This document shows positions 33,749 through 43,446 of a DNA stretch of 64,000 bases, in pieces. A model generated the notes under the pieces. It searched no databases, was not told where the DNA came from, and saw only the letters and a program-made list of their open reading frames with translations. Origin of the DNA: Ciborinia camelliae (lineage: Eukaryota > Ascomycota > Leotiomycetes > Helotiales > Sclerotiniaceae). The translations under genes and the position numbers were made by a program. The DNA lies in NCBI GenBank assembly GCA_025890175.1, contig JANPYM010000020.1, positions 62,001 through 126,000 of the forward strand. The letters run 5' to 3'. Positions within the stretch are counted from its first letter, which is position 1. Each line of letters starts with the position of its first letter.

Positions 33749-34663
33749 AGAGAAACTTCACAAGATAAACTGAGAACTAGTACAAAAGCAGGCATAAGGC
33801 AACTTACCTTTGCAAGACAAGAACTATCTCTCGAGAAACTTCAACATTTCCGAATTTGTCCTACACTTGATCCGACACGGGATATTCGCCAAATTCAGAC
33901 ACCTTGTCAAGTTGGTTGTGCGACAAATTTGTTAACAAGATCCTCAGCTCATGATCCTCTCACTAAAATGAAGTCATCATCAACATTTCTTACACTTACT
34001 GTAAGTACACGAGAGGTTATGCTACTCAAGCAAAAGGTTTTCCAAATACCCACCCTGAAAGTTTGGAGACCAAATCAACTTGGACTTGCGGAGATATTCA
34101 TCACCATGCTAGCAGGATCATTGGTATGGGATGGTGGTCTCAATAGGATCAAGGCTGGAGCTAAGGAATTAGATCAATCTTTGGACCCAGATATAGTTCC
34201 GGACAAGAAGAACCTCCGTGAAGCAAAGAGACAAATATTTTTGGAGCACAACTGGGCCATGGAAAACTACCGAGCATCAAATGAAGCATTGCTCGGTCAA
34301 TCCGAGATATTGAAGACTTATCAAGAGAGGGATCGAATAAAGGAAGAAATCAACAGTGATGCAGAGAAATTAATCGAGGAGATTCAAGACGTTTCGGAAA
34401 GAGTAAAGAATATTCGGCTGAGTGTTCAGAAGAGAACAGAACAGATTGAAAATAAAGCTATAGGGTTGGTCAGTTTACAACTTGAGCTCGAGGCCGATAC
34501 GCTCATATTTGATTCTTTACCATCTAATTATAAAAAGTTCAAGAATGTTTTGGAGAAACACAATAAAAATAATGTGGATCCTAATGAGGATGAAATTGGA
34601 GGATTAAACATCCAAACTGAGGTTATGGAAGGAGAGAATGAGGATGGTGAGGAAATTGACTAG
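33749..34663 (+). pseudogene. Coiled-coil orphan gene, 5' end broken or unresolved
   Basis: The frame is open from 33749 to the stop at 34663 and looks coding throughout; the first in-frame ATG is only at 33968, so either the start lies in an upstream exon or the 5' end is damaged. Just upstream, 33725-33750 reads IAEKAAKIER in another frame and would join smoothly after a one-base shift, which argues for a frameshift. Residues from about 34200 on are strongly helical and charged (KEEINSDAEKLIEEIQDVSERVKN and similar), predicted coiled coil, ending in an acidic tail (EGENEDGEEID). An NLLTRSSAHDPLTK-type stretch precedes it. No family recognised. A functional gene with a non-annotated first exon remains possible. 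Confidence 0.4.
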
Positions 34664-35558
34664 TTTCTTGGGTGTCTGGCCAAGGGGTTGAAAAGAATGA
34701 GTGGAACTTTTTCCGTTGCACACCATTTGGGTGAATATTGCACCTATATAGGTAACTCAGTACCCTTATGGGCCTTTACCACATCCGTGTGCATAATATA
34801 TGATGGTATATATCACCAATGGAGTAGACAATAGTTAAACAAAGAAATGATCTCTCGAGCCATTTTCCCCAAATTGTCATGGACACTGAAAAGTCTTACC
34901 AACATTCATGTAATCCTGGCCTACCCCTATCTCTCATGCAAGTCAACATCCATGGTAGATATACCAGAGATATAGAAATCCTGGTAGATAGGAAAGTTCT
35001 GACACTCTGACACTCATTCCAAAACCGTAGTTGACGGCTCATCCACCCCCCTGTATTATTTTGATATTGGTACAAGGCAAGTCGAGGAATCAATGGTAGT
35101 TGTTGGTAATGGTCGATGGCGGTAATCGTGCGATACAAGTTGTGTACTCATTCATTGACTGAAATTTGTTCAAAGATTGGTATCATGGGCGAGACACTTT
35201 TCGTGTGATATGCGGACTATATTATTGTTCGACTACCCGGAGTTAAAGTAGGAGGTAGTGATAGCGATTGACCTGGGTATTCTGCCATATCTCTAATTTG
35301 ATTAGTGGGTGATCTGTTAGGAAGAGACTGGACCGACTTACTTCGAATACAGACAAAGTAGTTGTAATAATCTCCGTCAAGTATAAATGATGGTGGTAAG
35401 AGGTAAGGTGACATCAACGTCGGGTAATCATTGGTAAAACATTGATTATGTAATGTCTTCCCATAACGTCAGGGCATCACAAGGAACAAACTTCACATTT
35501 TCATGAAAGTACGAATCGTCATTTTGCTATCTATTTTACTCCTCCACTCCTAGACCAA
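34664..35558. other. Intergenic, no supported gene
   Basis: A 66-codon minus-strand frame at 35217-35417 contains a splice-donor-like CGAAGTAAGTCGG and could be an exon fragment, but nothing identifies it. Otherwise featureless. Confidence 0.4.
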
Positions 35559-35732
35559 CATGCCTAATATAAGGACATGAGATACATGCCTCATATGAGG
35601 ACATGATATGAATGCCTAATATAAGGACATGATATGAATGCCTCATATGAGGACAATTCAAAACCCCGAAATGAGGTTATGCAATGAATGACTCTATATG
35701 AGACCATTATTACCCTTACCAGTAAGGGTAAT
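35559..35732. repeat. Hairpin array H
   Basis: Seven units: 35559-35579 and 35585-35605 (CATG/CATG outer, CCT/AGG or CCTC/GAGG inner), 35612-35630 (ATG/CAT), a unit near 35637-35656, 35662-35678 (AACC/GGTT), 35687-35708 (AATG/CATT outer, CTC/GAG inner), and 35709-35732 (11-bp perfect stem, CA loop). Homologous to array C with compensated arm changes. It lies about 60 bp beyond the final stop (35793) of the extended frame of the zinc-knuckle gene. Confidence 0.85.
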
Positions 35733-35792
35733 TGCAAAAAGAAACAAAAAGAAATCTCCCCTGCCCCCCAGGCTCCATATCCACCCACCAAT

Positions 35793-36017
35793 CTATCTTT
35801 CGATTCTGGATCCGATGGATGTTTCGGACACGAGTTTCAAAACTGACAGGTGATCCGAACGACCACAACGATGGCACAGCATAAACACCCCATATTCGCC
35901 CAATCTACCAGCTTCATACTGTTTTGGACCTGAATGAACTGGGGCTTCCTTATTCGAAGGTGTAGAAGTCAGGTCACTAGGACCTTTTCTTCTCTTTGGC
36001 TCTGGCTCTGGTCCAGA
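35793..36017 (-). other. In-frame extension of the zinc-knuckle gene beyond a TAA stop
   Basis: After the TAA at 36018-36020 the same frame continues without a stop for 74 codons to TAG at 35793-35795. It resumes the gene's own repeat (SGPEPEPKRRKGPSDL), then reads VFMLCHRCGRSDH, a half zinc-knuckle comparable to the C-terminus of the 3.9 kb protein (PCRRCGSPTHM). This looks like the original C-terminus, cut off by a nonsense change. Confidence 0.7.
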
Positions 36018-37646
36018 TTATTGATCTTTCCACAAGTTGGTAGAAGGACCTCTTCTTCCTTGTCGCTCTAGCTCTGGCTCTGGCTCAGGCTGTAGGTCTT
36101 TCCACAAGTCACTCGAAGGACCTCTTCTTCCTTGTCGCTCTGGCTCTGGCTCAGGCTGTAGGTCTTTCCACAAGTCACTCGAAGGACCTCTTCTTCCTTG
36201 TCGCTCTGGCTCTGGCTCAGGCTGTAGGTCTTTCCACAAGTCACTCGAAGGACCTCTTCTTCCTTGTCGCTCTGGCTCTGGCTCAGGCTGTAGGTCTTTC
36301 CACAAGTCACTCGAAGGACCTCTTCTTCCTTGTGGCTCTGGCTCGGGCTGTAGGTCTTTCCACAAGTTAGTAGATGGACCTCTTCTTCTCTGTGGCAGTT
36401 GGTCTTCAGTCATAAATTGTGACCCAGGACCTCTTTTCTTTGGCTGATATCTCGAAACGAACGATGAAGTAGGTCGTTCGGTCTCTTTCTCTATGGACGA
36501 GGCTTTAGATATTGAGAACCGCAGGTGGTTCGATTCGGCTGACTGTGCTGGTTGTGCTGGCCGTGCTAGAGGTGCTGGTAGCGGCGGCGGAGGCATTGCC
36601 CTTCTAGTTCTTTCTTGTTCTTGTTCTTGTTGCCATCTTCTAGTAAGCGCACGCTTGCTAGGATCGAGCCAAAAAGCATTCCTTTCGTTCGGGTTAGGAA
36701 CGTAATTAGGATCTTCATCTTCTGCGGCATAGCTCTCTGTATAATAAGTCGCATCGTTCCTAGCATCAAGAAAACTCTTCTGTAATTTGCTGAGTTCTTG
36801 GCGTGCTGGTTGATGCTCTACTGCTGGAGTTGGCAGACCTATATCGGGTTTCTTGGGTGGAGTATTGAACTTCTGTGGATCCCAAGCCCACTTCAAAACG
36901 AAATCTGGCATTAAATGTCCTTCTCTCTCTGATATTTGCTTTGGCACATTATCGTAATTGTGCCATGCAGGATCTGGTATTCTGGCTAATTTCTTGCCAA
37001 TATTCATCTTCGCAAATTCTGCTGTCCAAGGAATCTCATCGGGCTCGCTGACGTCAATTCCATCCGTAATCTTACGAATGTCTCGATGATCGACATTCAT
37101 TCTCCATGGTGGTCTCCCTCTTCGACATTGTCTCAGGAAATGATATCTATCTTGTTTCCCAATAGGGCTTGGACAATTGAAATATTGATGGTCGAGTACG
37201 TTGCATTTAGGACAACCATCCATGAACCCATCATTAGCACACATGGTGCAATTCTTGAGCGCATGGTTATCAGATCTACATCTTGGACACCAAAGTTTGA
37301 CAGGCGCTGCACTCTTTGCACTCGATTTGGCGTGCTTATTGGGTTTCATATGTTGCATCTGCGTCTGGTGCATCTGCTGCATTAGCATCTGTTGCATTAG
37401 CATTGACATCTGTTGCATTTGCATCTGCATCTCTAATTGTCCTGGAAATATTGGAGGCTGCATCATCGGTGGCTGCTGTATCATCGAAGGCGACGAGAAT
37501 GATGCCGCACGAGGGTCCAAGGCCGCTGAACTGACATTCTTCGCAGAATTCTCTTTCCCAGCCGGTCGCTGATTATTATCATCTTCATTTGAATTTCTCG
37601 AGGTTTCTTTATCTCTCCGTCTATCGAATTGGAAATTTTGGTCCAT
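36018..37646 (-). CDS. Orphan protein with two CCHC zinc knuckles and a C-terminal tandem repeat
   Basis: 542 aa, one exon, ATG at 37646. Order: polar N-terminus; M/Q-rich stretch (about 70-100, QMQMQ type); two zinc knuckles of the classic C-x2-C-x4-H-x4-C form, C120-C123-H128-C133 and C145-C148-H153-C158, which normally bind single-stranded nucleic acid; a middle part with RRGRPPWRMNVDHRDIRK and DLWKD/PEPEP motifs; and from about residue 415 tandem units of 18-24 aa (GRRGPSSDLWKDLQPEPEPE). The last unit runs into TAA, but the frame goes on (see 35793-36017). An RNA- or ssDNA-binding role follows from the knuckles; the rest is unknown. The layout parallels the 541-aa gene at 3873. Confidence 0.7.
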   Translation of the reverse strand: MDQNFQFDRRRDKETSRNSNEDDNNQRPAGKENSAKNVSSAALDPRAASFSSPSMIQQPPMMQPPIFPGQLEMQMQMQQMSMLMQQMLMQQMHQTQMQHMKPNKHAKSSAKSAAPVKLWCPRCRSDNHALKNCTMCANDGFMDGCPKCNVLDHQYFNCPSPIGKQDRYHFLRQCRRGRPPWRMNVDHRDIRKITDGIDVSEPDEIPWTAEFAKMNIGKKLARIPDPAWHNYDNVPKQISEREGHLMPDFVLKWAWDPQKFNTPPKKPDIGLPTPAVEHQPARQELSKLQKSFLDARNDATYYTESYAAEDEDPNYVPNPNERNAFWLDPSKRALTRRWQQEQEQERTRRAMPPPPLPAPLARPAQPAQSAESNHLRFSISKASSIEKETERPTSSFVSRYQPKKRGPGSQFMTEDQLPQRRRGPSTNLWKDLQPEPEPQGRRGPSSDLWKDLQPEPEPERQGRRGPSSDLWKDLQPEPEPERQGRRGPSSDLWKDLQPEPEPERQGRRGPSSDLWKDLQPEPEPELERQGRRGPSTNLWKDQ

Positions 37647-38068
37647 TTTTGCAAATGAAATCGATAAGAGGTTTTTTGTTGTTGTAGTTGTAAGTTTTCA
37701 ACAAGTCGCGACGTTACTTGTGGGGGGGATTTGGATTTGAAGATCGCTTAAATACCTACCTAGGTACCTAGGGCTTGAATGTGAGGTAGGTATTGAATTA
37801 TTGAATAAGGTAATGATAATTTATTTTCCTTTTAACGTGACGCGTATGACAAGTTATTGACCAATTTTCGATTAAACATCCAATAGGTAACTTTCCAAAT
37901 TGTTGATATCACTATAGGTGGTGAAGAGCTGGAGGTAATAGTACTATAACTTCGTATTGTATTTCGGCTTGTTTTTCTAAACCGCCTATACTATGCTACA
38001 GATCCTATATATGCGTACCGGTAGCTCATGCGCTACCTATCCAGCAGTTGCATGAGCCTCCTGTATTA
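37647..38068. other. Upstream region and LTR-related fragment
   Basis: Promoter side of the zinc-knuckle gene. 37945-38060 (TGTATTTCGGC ... ACTATGCTACAGATC ... TATATATGCG) resembles the LTR of the nested element at 24574 (TGTATTTGGCTCG ... ACTATGCTACAGATC ... TATATATGCC), so it is a diverged LTR piece. Confidence 0.55.
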
Positions 38069-38335
38069 TGTCACGTAATTCTCACAACAAGTAATAAGTA
38101 TCTTATAAGAAAGGTATGATCTTGCAACCTACTAGAGCCAGCCATCAAATTTCCTAAAAACCTCACTTTACATCATGAAAAGGCCTTTCTCCTCTCATCG
38201 TATATGTAACTTCGTGCAGCAGGTAACGAGTAACTCCGAGATCAAAATCCTTTCCTCTTTATAGTTTACTACAATACTATTTCGATGCCTAAGATTATGA
38301 ATTCTTTTTCCACTTCACTCGTTAACACCGTGACA
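38069..38335. mobile_element. Solo LTR candidate (267 bp)
   Basis: Begins TGTCACGTAATTC and ends AACACCGTGACA, so the ends are inverted repeats (TGTCACG/CGTGACA). Flanks TATTA and TTTTA differ by one base, a possible decayed duplication. A truncated copy in the opposite orientation is at 33160-33225. Confidence 0.55.
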
Positions 38336-38340
38336 TTTTA

Positions 38341-39070
38341 AATCAATATAATTTCTTTATAATAGAACTTAAATATAGTTTTCAAAATAAACAAATCTTT
38401 TTAATATATAATTTCTTTATAATAAAATATAATTTCTTTTTAATATAATATAATCTCTTTATATATAAATATAATTTCTTTATATATAAATACAATATCT
38501 TTATTCCAAAATATAATTTCTTTATATATAAATGTAACTTCTTTATTATAAAGTATAATTTCTTTATAATAAAAATAAAAAATAATTTATTTATATATAT
38601 TATATTTTTATAAAAAAAGAATTTTTTATATATAAATATAATTTCTTTATAAAAGAATATAACTTCTTTATATATAAATACAATTTCTTTATAATAGAAT
38701 ATAGTTTCAAAAATAAATAAATCTTTTTGAAATATAATTTCTTTTTAATATAATATGATTTTTTTATAAATAAATACAAATTCTTTATATATAAAAACAA
38801 TTTCTTTACAATAAAATATAATTTCTTTATATATAAATATAATTTATTTATAACAAAATATAACTTCTTTAAGTTTATTATAAAATATTATTTCTTTATA
38901 TATAAATACAATTTCTTTATATATAAATACAATTTCTTTATATATAAATACAATTTCTTTATATATAAAAACAATTACTTTATAAATCAATATAATTCTT
39001 TATATATAAATATAATTTCTTTTTAAATAAATATAATTTCTTTATTATAAAATACAATATCTTTATTATC
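38341..39070. repeat. AT-rich satellite
   Basis: Irregular array of ATATAATTTCTTTATATATAA-like units of about 19-38 bp. No coding capacity; the 66-codon minus frame here is an artefact of composition. Confidence 0.8.
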
Positions 39071-39074
39071 ATTA

Positions 39075-39178
39075 AATAAATTATATATCTACTATAACAG
39101 CACGCCAGCGCAAGCGCTAGCGATACGCAGATATATACACTAGCATGATATATAGCATATCTAGTTTAAATATTTGAC
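39075..39178 (-). repeat. LTR fragment related to the nested element
   Basis: Read on the minus strand: ATGCTATATATCATGCTAGTGTAT ... GTAGATATATAATTTATTTAA (shown in parts), the same order of blocks as the end of the LTR 24574-24779. Diverged, no duplication seen. Confidence 0.55.
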
Positions 39179-39214
39179 CCGTCTATCCGTCACGGTCGCA
39201 ATATCATCTATGAT

Positions 39215-39378
39215 ATCAGTTCAATGTTCCACATCGATATATGAGTTCAAGTTCAATGTTCTACATCGATATATGATTTAAGTTCAATATTCCACATCGA
39301 TATATGATTTCAAGTTCAATGTTCTATATCGATATATAATTTCAAGGTTAATGTTCCATATCGATATGTGATTTCAGT
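39215..39378. repeat. Tandem repeat, about 30-36 bp period
   Basis: Five copies of AGTTCAATGTTCCACATCGA followed by TATATGATTTCA, with single-base changes. Located about 110 bp beyond the stop of the hydrolase gene. Confidence 0.85.
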
Positions 39379-39488
39379 TATCTATTTGAGTTAGTATGAT
39401 ATAGTATACAAGAATCCAAATACCCCACCTACCATCTAACCATCTAATCTAATCTAATCTAATTCTCAATCATCCCCCCCATCTACCC

Positions 39489-40622
39489 CTACCCCACCCT
39501 AACCCTCTCCCAAAACTCCCCCGCCCTCTTCGTCGCCAAAACCGTCTCATTTCCAAACCCCAAAAGATGACCCGTCAAAAGAATATCATGCGGGGCATTC
39601 CTCTCGACCTGCACCTCCGCCTTATTACCACGCTCGACAAATTCTTCGCAAGCCCTGCGCACATCATGAAACAGCACCTCGCACTCACCCGCGCTAAAAA
39701 ACAATGGGGTGGGAGTGCGAAACGCATTCCCCAGAAACGAGATATATGGATCGTTTAACGTGACACCCGTGTTTTCAGCTGGAGCAAAAGATGTCGCGCC
39801 CCAGAGACCAAATCCCTCATCTAGGTAATCCGTTGCTGCATGAGGAGAGCGATGAAAGATGCCCTCGATAATGGTACTAGCCGGATCAACCCACGGAGAC
39901 CACAACCAAGCACAACCCGGGTTTGGAAGGCCTGTGGATGGATGATCATTCAGATATCTCAAGAGAGCCAGGACCAAATTACCACCTGCGCTATCACCCG
40001 AGATGACGATATTGTGAGCCGGGATGTGGAGATCTTCGATCAGGTGATGGAAACTGGTGATTGCATCTTGTAACGCGGCGGGGAATTTTCCTGCGGCGGA
40101 GGAAGCGAGTCGATATTGAGGACAAAAAATATAGGACGCGGTTGTATTAGCTAACAACATTTTTGCTGCGAATCCGGCGTCGTTTTTGCGGCCATTTCCA
40201 ATCACGTATGCACCACCATGAAAGTGAAGGATGACATCACCGAGCACCTTAGCATTTGATGGCGGGGGAGGTTTGGGATACCAGGTACCACCGATAGATT
40301 CGGGGACGATTTGAGGGTTGGAGATTGTGACACCTTGATAAAATCTTGAGGGAGCGGGATGAATGATTGAGAAACGTGTTCCTTCTTTGCCGGGGAGGAG
40401 GTTGAGGTTTGTGGATGATTGGGTCATGGAGATGGATTTGATGAAGGCTTTGAGGAGTCGGATTCGGAGTGCTTGGGTATAAGTCCATTTTGGATTAGGA
40501 CGGTTGCATGATGGGATATAGTATATGAACAAGAAGGGAAGGCGGATGATGTTGAAAGTAATGGCAGCGAAGATCCAGATATATTTTCCCGGAAAGGAGG
40601 TGAAGAATGGTTTGGATGCCAT
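39489..40622 (-). CDS. Alpha/beta hydrolase (HSL-type esterase/lipase)
   Basis: 377 aa, one exon, ATG at 40622. An N-terminal hydrophobic segment (residues about 14-36) suggests membrane anchoring. The catalytic domain has the oxyanion-hole motif HFHGGAY (133-139), the nucleophile elbow GDSAGG with Ser211, and a C-terminal His345 in NAPHDIL. These are the marks of the hormone-sensitive-lipase/carboxylesterase branch. At the usual acid position the sequence reads AGECEVL, i.e. Glu315 where Asp is most common; Glu is found in some esterases. The DPYISFLGNAF stretch before it is typical of fungal members. Likely acts on ester bonds of lipids or secondary metabolites; substrate not deducible. Confidence 0.88.
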   Translation of the reverse strand: MASKPFFTSFPGKYIWIFAAITFNIIRLPFLFIYYIPSCNRPNPKWTYTQALRIRLLKAFIKSISMTQSSTNLNLLPGKEGTRFSIIHPAPSRFYQGVTISNPQIVPESIGGTWYPKPPPPSNAKVLGDVILHFHGGAYVIGNGRKNDAGFAAKMLLANTTASYIFCPQYRLASSAAGKFPAALQDAITSFHHLIEDLHIPAHNIVISGDSAGGNLVLALLRYLNDHPSTGLPNPGCAWLWSPWVDPASTIIEGIFHRSPHAATDYLDEGFGLWGATSFAPAENTGVTLNDPYISFLGNAFRTPTPLFFSAGECEVLFHDVRRACEEFVERGNKAEVQVERNAPHDILLTGHLLGFGNETVLATKRAGEFWERVRVG

Positions 40623-41403
40623 GGTAGGAATTATTGACTCAAAGGTGAGCCGGTTTCCAGATTTTCAAGTATATTCAATGAAGAGTTGAAGGCAACAAGT
40701 CCCAAATATATCATCAACAATATCATATACAATATCGAGATCTCAATGGGACGATCAACTCAAAAAAGAAAGGTCAAGTGAAGTGACGTGGAGAAAAATT
40801 TGCCGAGGTTTCTTGTGGGTCCGATCTATATGAAGCTAATTGCGGGCCGGTCTTGGTACGGAACACGGACGATGGGATCAGAAAGTGGGACGATCAAAAA
40901 TATTGTAAATAAATATTTTTGAAGATATTCCGAGATTCACATACCATACCTAATGAGATAATAACCCCTGAGCATCTCAGAACCCAGAACATCATCACAT
41001 AAGAACAAACAACAACCATATAAAACAAATTTATCACCCATCTCCGTTTCCATGAACCATTAAAAAATTGATGAAAGATATATCTCTATTACCATACCAA
41101 TTCAATACAAAACCTACATCCAAACCGAAAATCGTCCATTGAAAAGGATAATATACTAGCTCCAACTCCCCCCTCAAAACATTTTGAGAAGAGGTTACCT
41201 ATCATGAGCTAGGTAAAGAAAAGAATAAAAGTATCTGTCGGAAAAGATCATTTGCGCAAGAAAATCCTTCTTCTCTTCATGCCATGTACCTCCCCCTGAA
41301 TGATTTTAAAACGACCTGACGCCTTCCTAACCAATTTCATTTCATCCCATCCAATTCTAACCATTCATCTCAAAATCCATCCTTTAATCTAAGGTTGCTC
41401 AAT
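40623..41403. other. Intergenic
   Basis: 5' flank of the hydrolase and 3' flank of the GPI-protein gene. No gene or repeat recognised. Confidence 0.6.
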
Positions 41404-43446
41404 CTACAAAATGATCATCAATCCAAAGATACCAACAACAATACCCATCATAATCGCAGCATTGGAGTTAGCGAAACGGGTAGCTGCACCAGTAAATGGT
41501 ACATAGGTTGAATAACCCAAGATAGAAGAAGTTCCTGGGATTACTGGGACAGTAGGAGATGGTTTGCATCCACCAGGTGGACAAGTTGGGACTGTGGTAT
41601 CGACATATGTAGGAACTGGTAGAGGAATATATGTGATGATTGTAGTTGGGCCAACACCTTCAACATATGAGACAATAGCAGTAGCTTTTGGACCGGCGGG
41701 ATAAGTAACACAAGTTGTGACACCTACACCATAAATGGAGGTAGTGTATGTAACTGGAGATGCTGCAGGTACATAGATAGAAGTTTCGGGTACACGACTA
41801 ACTGGTTCAGAGTGAGTACCAAGAGTTGGAGCTGGGACAATGTAGATTGATGATTCGGGGAGAGTGCTGTATGCTGGGCATGTGGACATGATATATGGTA
41901 GACAAGTTTTGCATGGAAGAATGGTAGGTGGAATTGGTGTCCAGGTGTATGAAGTTGGGACAGCTGTTTCATGACAAGATGTTGTGGTAGCAGTGATGAA
42001 CCCTCCAGTTGGACATAAAATACCGGCACTGGATAAAGCACATGCGTAACAAGGATATCCTATAGTTGATGTACTCCAAATTGGCTTATGTTCAGTGGAA
42101 CAATCACTTGTGATGTAAGAAGTAACTAATTGATTTGTTAGTGATTATCATAGCATGAGATAGATTAACAAACCAGTCTTGTCTCCAATAGTATGACATG
42201 ATTCAATGATGGATACATAAACGATGATTTCAATACCAACAATCTTATCTCCAGTTGGGCATGCCGGTGTTACATACGGAGGAGGAATAAAAGTTCTAAA
42301 AAAGTTAGTAAAAATCAATCAGTAACCGAATTACTTACGTGGTAACAGTTGAAATATCATGAATGGTGGCAGTAACAGTTCTGTTATGATCAAGAGTTGA
42401 AATGATGGTTTTGTTACCATATGGACCAGGGAGTACACCAGATCCTGATGGTAGACCTCCAGAAGCAGATGGAGATGGAGAATAAATTGAAGTTGTCGTA
42501 TTGGTAAGAGCTGGTAGACAATGTCCATCACCAGTTGGACGACCAGATTCACATTTGCAACTTGCTGAACATCCATCACCAGAAACTGTATTACCATCAT
42601 CACATTCTTCATTTAATGATGATTCCCATTTTCCATCACCACAACCAGCTGGTGTTGCACCACGACTGATGATATAAGGTAATCCAATTGTCTTATCACC
42701 AAAGGTTTGAGATCCTTCACCAATAACATCTTGAGCAATGGCAAGAGCTTCAAATCCATTGATACCAACAGATGGGTAACTGGAGAAAGCTTCATGAACA
42801 CTACAAGACCAACTGGATAAAGCAACATCATCAAGAGTACCAAGTGCTGGTGAAGATGCAACAATGTGAGCTTTATTGTAACAAGCAAGGTTTCCTCGAA
42901 CGGTGAATTCTCCAAAGTATGAGAGAGATTCAACTGTTGCTGAATCCACATTGTTATAATAACAAGATAGAGCATAATAGAGACCAGTTTGTTGAGCACC
43001 GGCAAGACTTTTGGCAGCTGCTGCAAATTGAATAGAGTTATCAATCAAAACTTGAGCGCCAGGTTGAGCTGCGAAATGGTAGGTAGGATCCGTTCCTAAT
43101 GCCTGAGTTAGTATTCTTCCATTTTAGATCCGATGAGATCCTTACCGATGATAACAATATTTCCTTGAACTGCTGGTCCCCAAGTATCCTTGGTGTCAGT
43201 CAAGAATTGAACATCACTAGGTGATGTTGAGCAATCTGGATCGGAAATGACAATGGCTTTGAAAGCTGCAAAGTCGGCAGTAGTCATTGTCTTCCATTCT
43301 GCTTCACTGACTACCTTTGTGGTGAATCCGAGAGCAGATGTTGCTTGAGCAAATTCTTTAAACTCAAAGGTATCCACAAAAAGGAGATCTTCCGCAAGGA
43401 CAGTAGCCACAAGACTGGCCAATAGACCACCCGTGGAGAACTTCAT
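41404..43446 (-). CDS. GPI-anchored cell-surface protein with a DDGN cysteine motif
   Basis: Four exons: 43446-43147, 43096-42339, 42295-42174, 42125-41404; introns of 50, 43 and 48 bp with ACTAAC branch sites; 633 aa with all phases consistent. An N-terminal signal peptide (about 1-18) is followed by a domain with DLLFVDTFEFKEFAQA, then a large Ser/Ala/Gly-rich region, a cysteine motif CGDGKWESSLNEECDDGNTVSGDGC (given here as a Myxococcus-type DUF4215-like repeat), and a Ser/Thr/Pro/Tyr-rich stalk with repeated TSIY and CPTGG blocks. It ends in a hydrophobic tail preceded by small residues (FANSNAAIMMGIVVGI), as expected for a GPI signal. Likely a wall or plasma-membrane surface protein. Binding or enzyme function not known. 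Confidence 0.85.

Noticed and set aside
36037..36447. 136-codon plus-strand frame with repeated GSGSGCRSFHKS
   Set aside because: Antisense of the tandem repeat in the zinc-knuckle gene; the minus frame is longer and has the zinc knuckles and an ATG.
38600..38800. 66-codon minus frame rich in Lys, Tyr and Leu
   Set aside because: Product of the AT-rich satellite; no protein features.
42331..43044. Minus-strand frames of 93 and 143 codons in the GPI-protein gene
   Set aside because: They lie in other frames of the same gene; the frame with signal peptide, DDGN motif and consistent splice phases is the real one.
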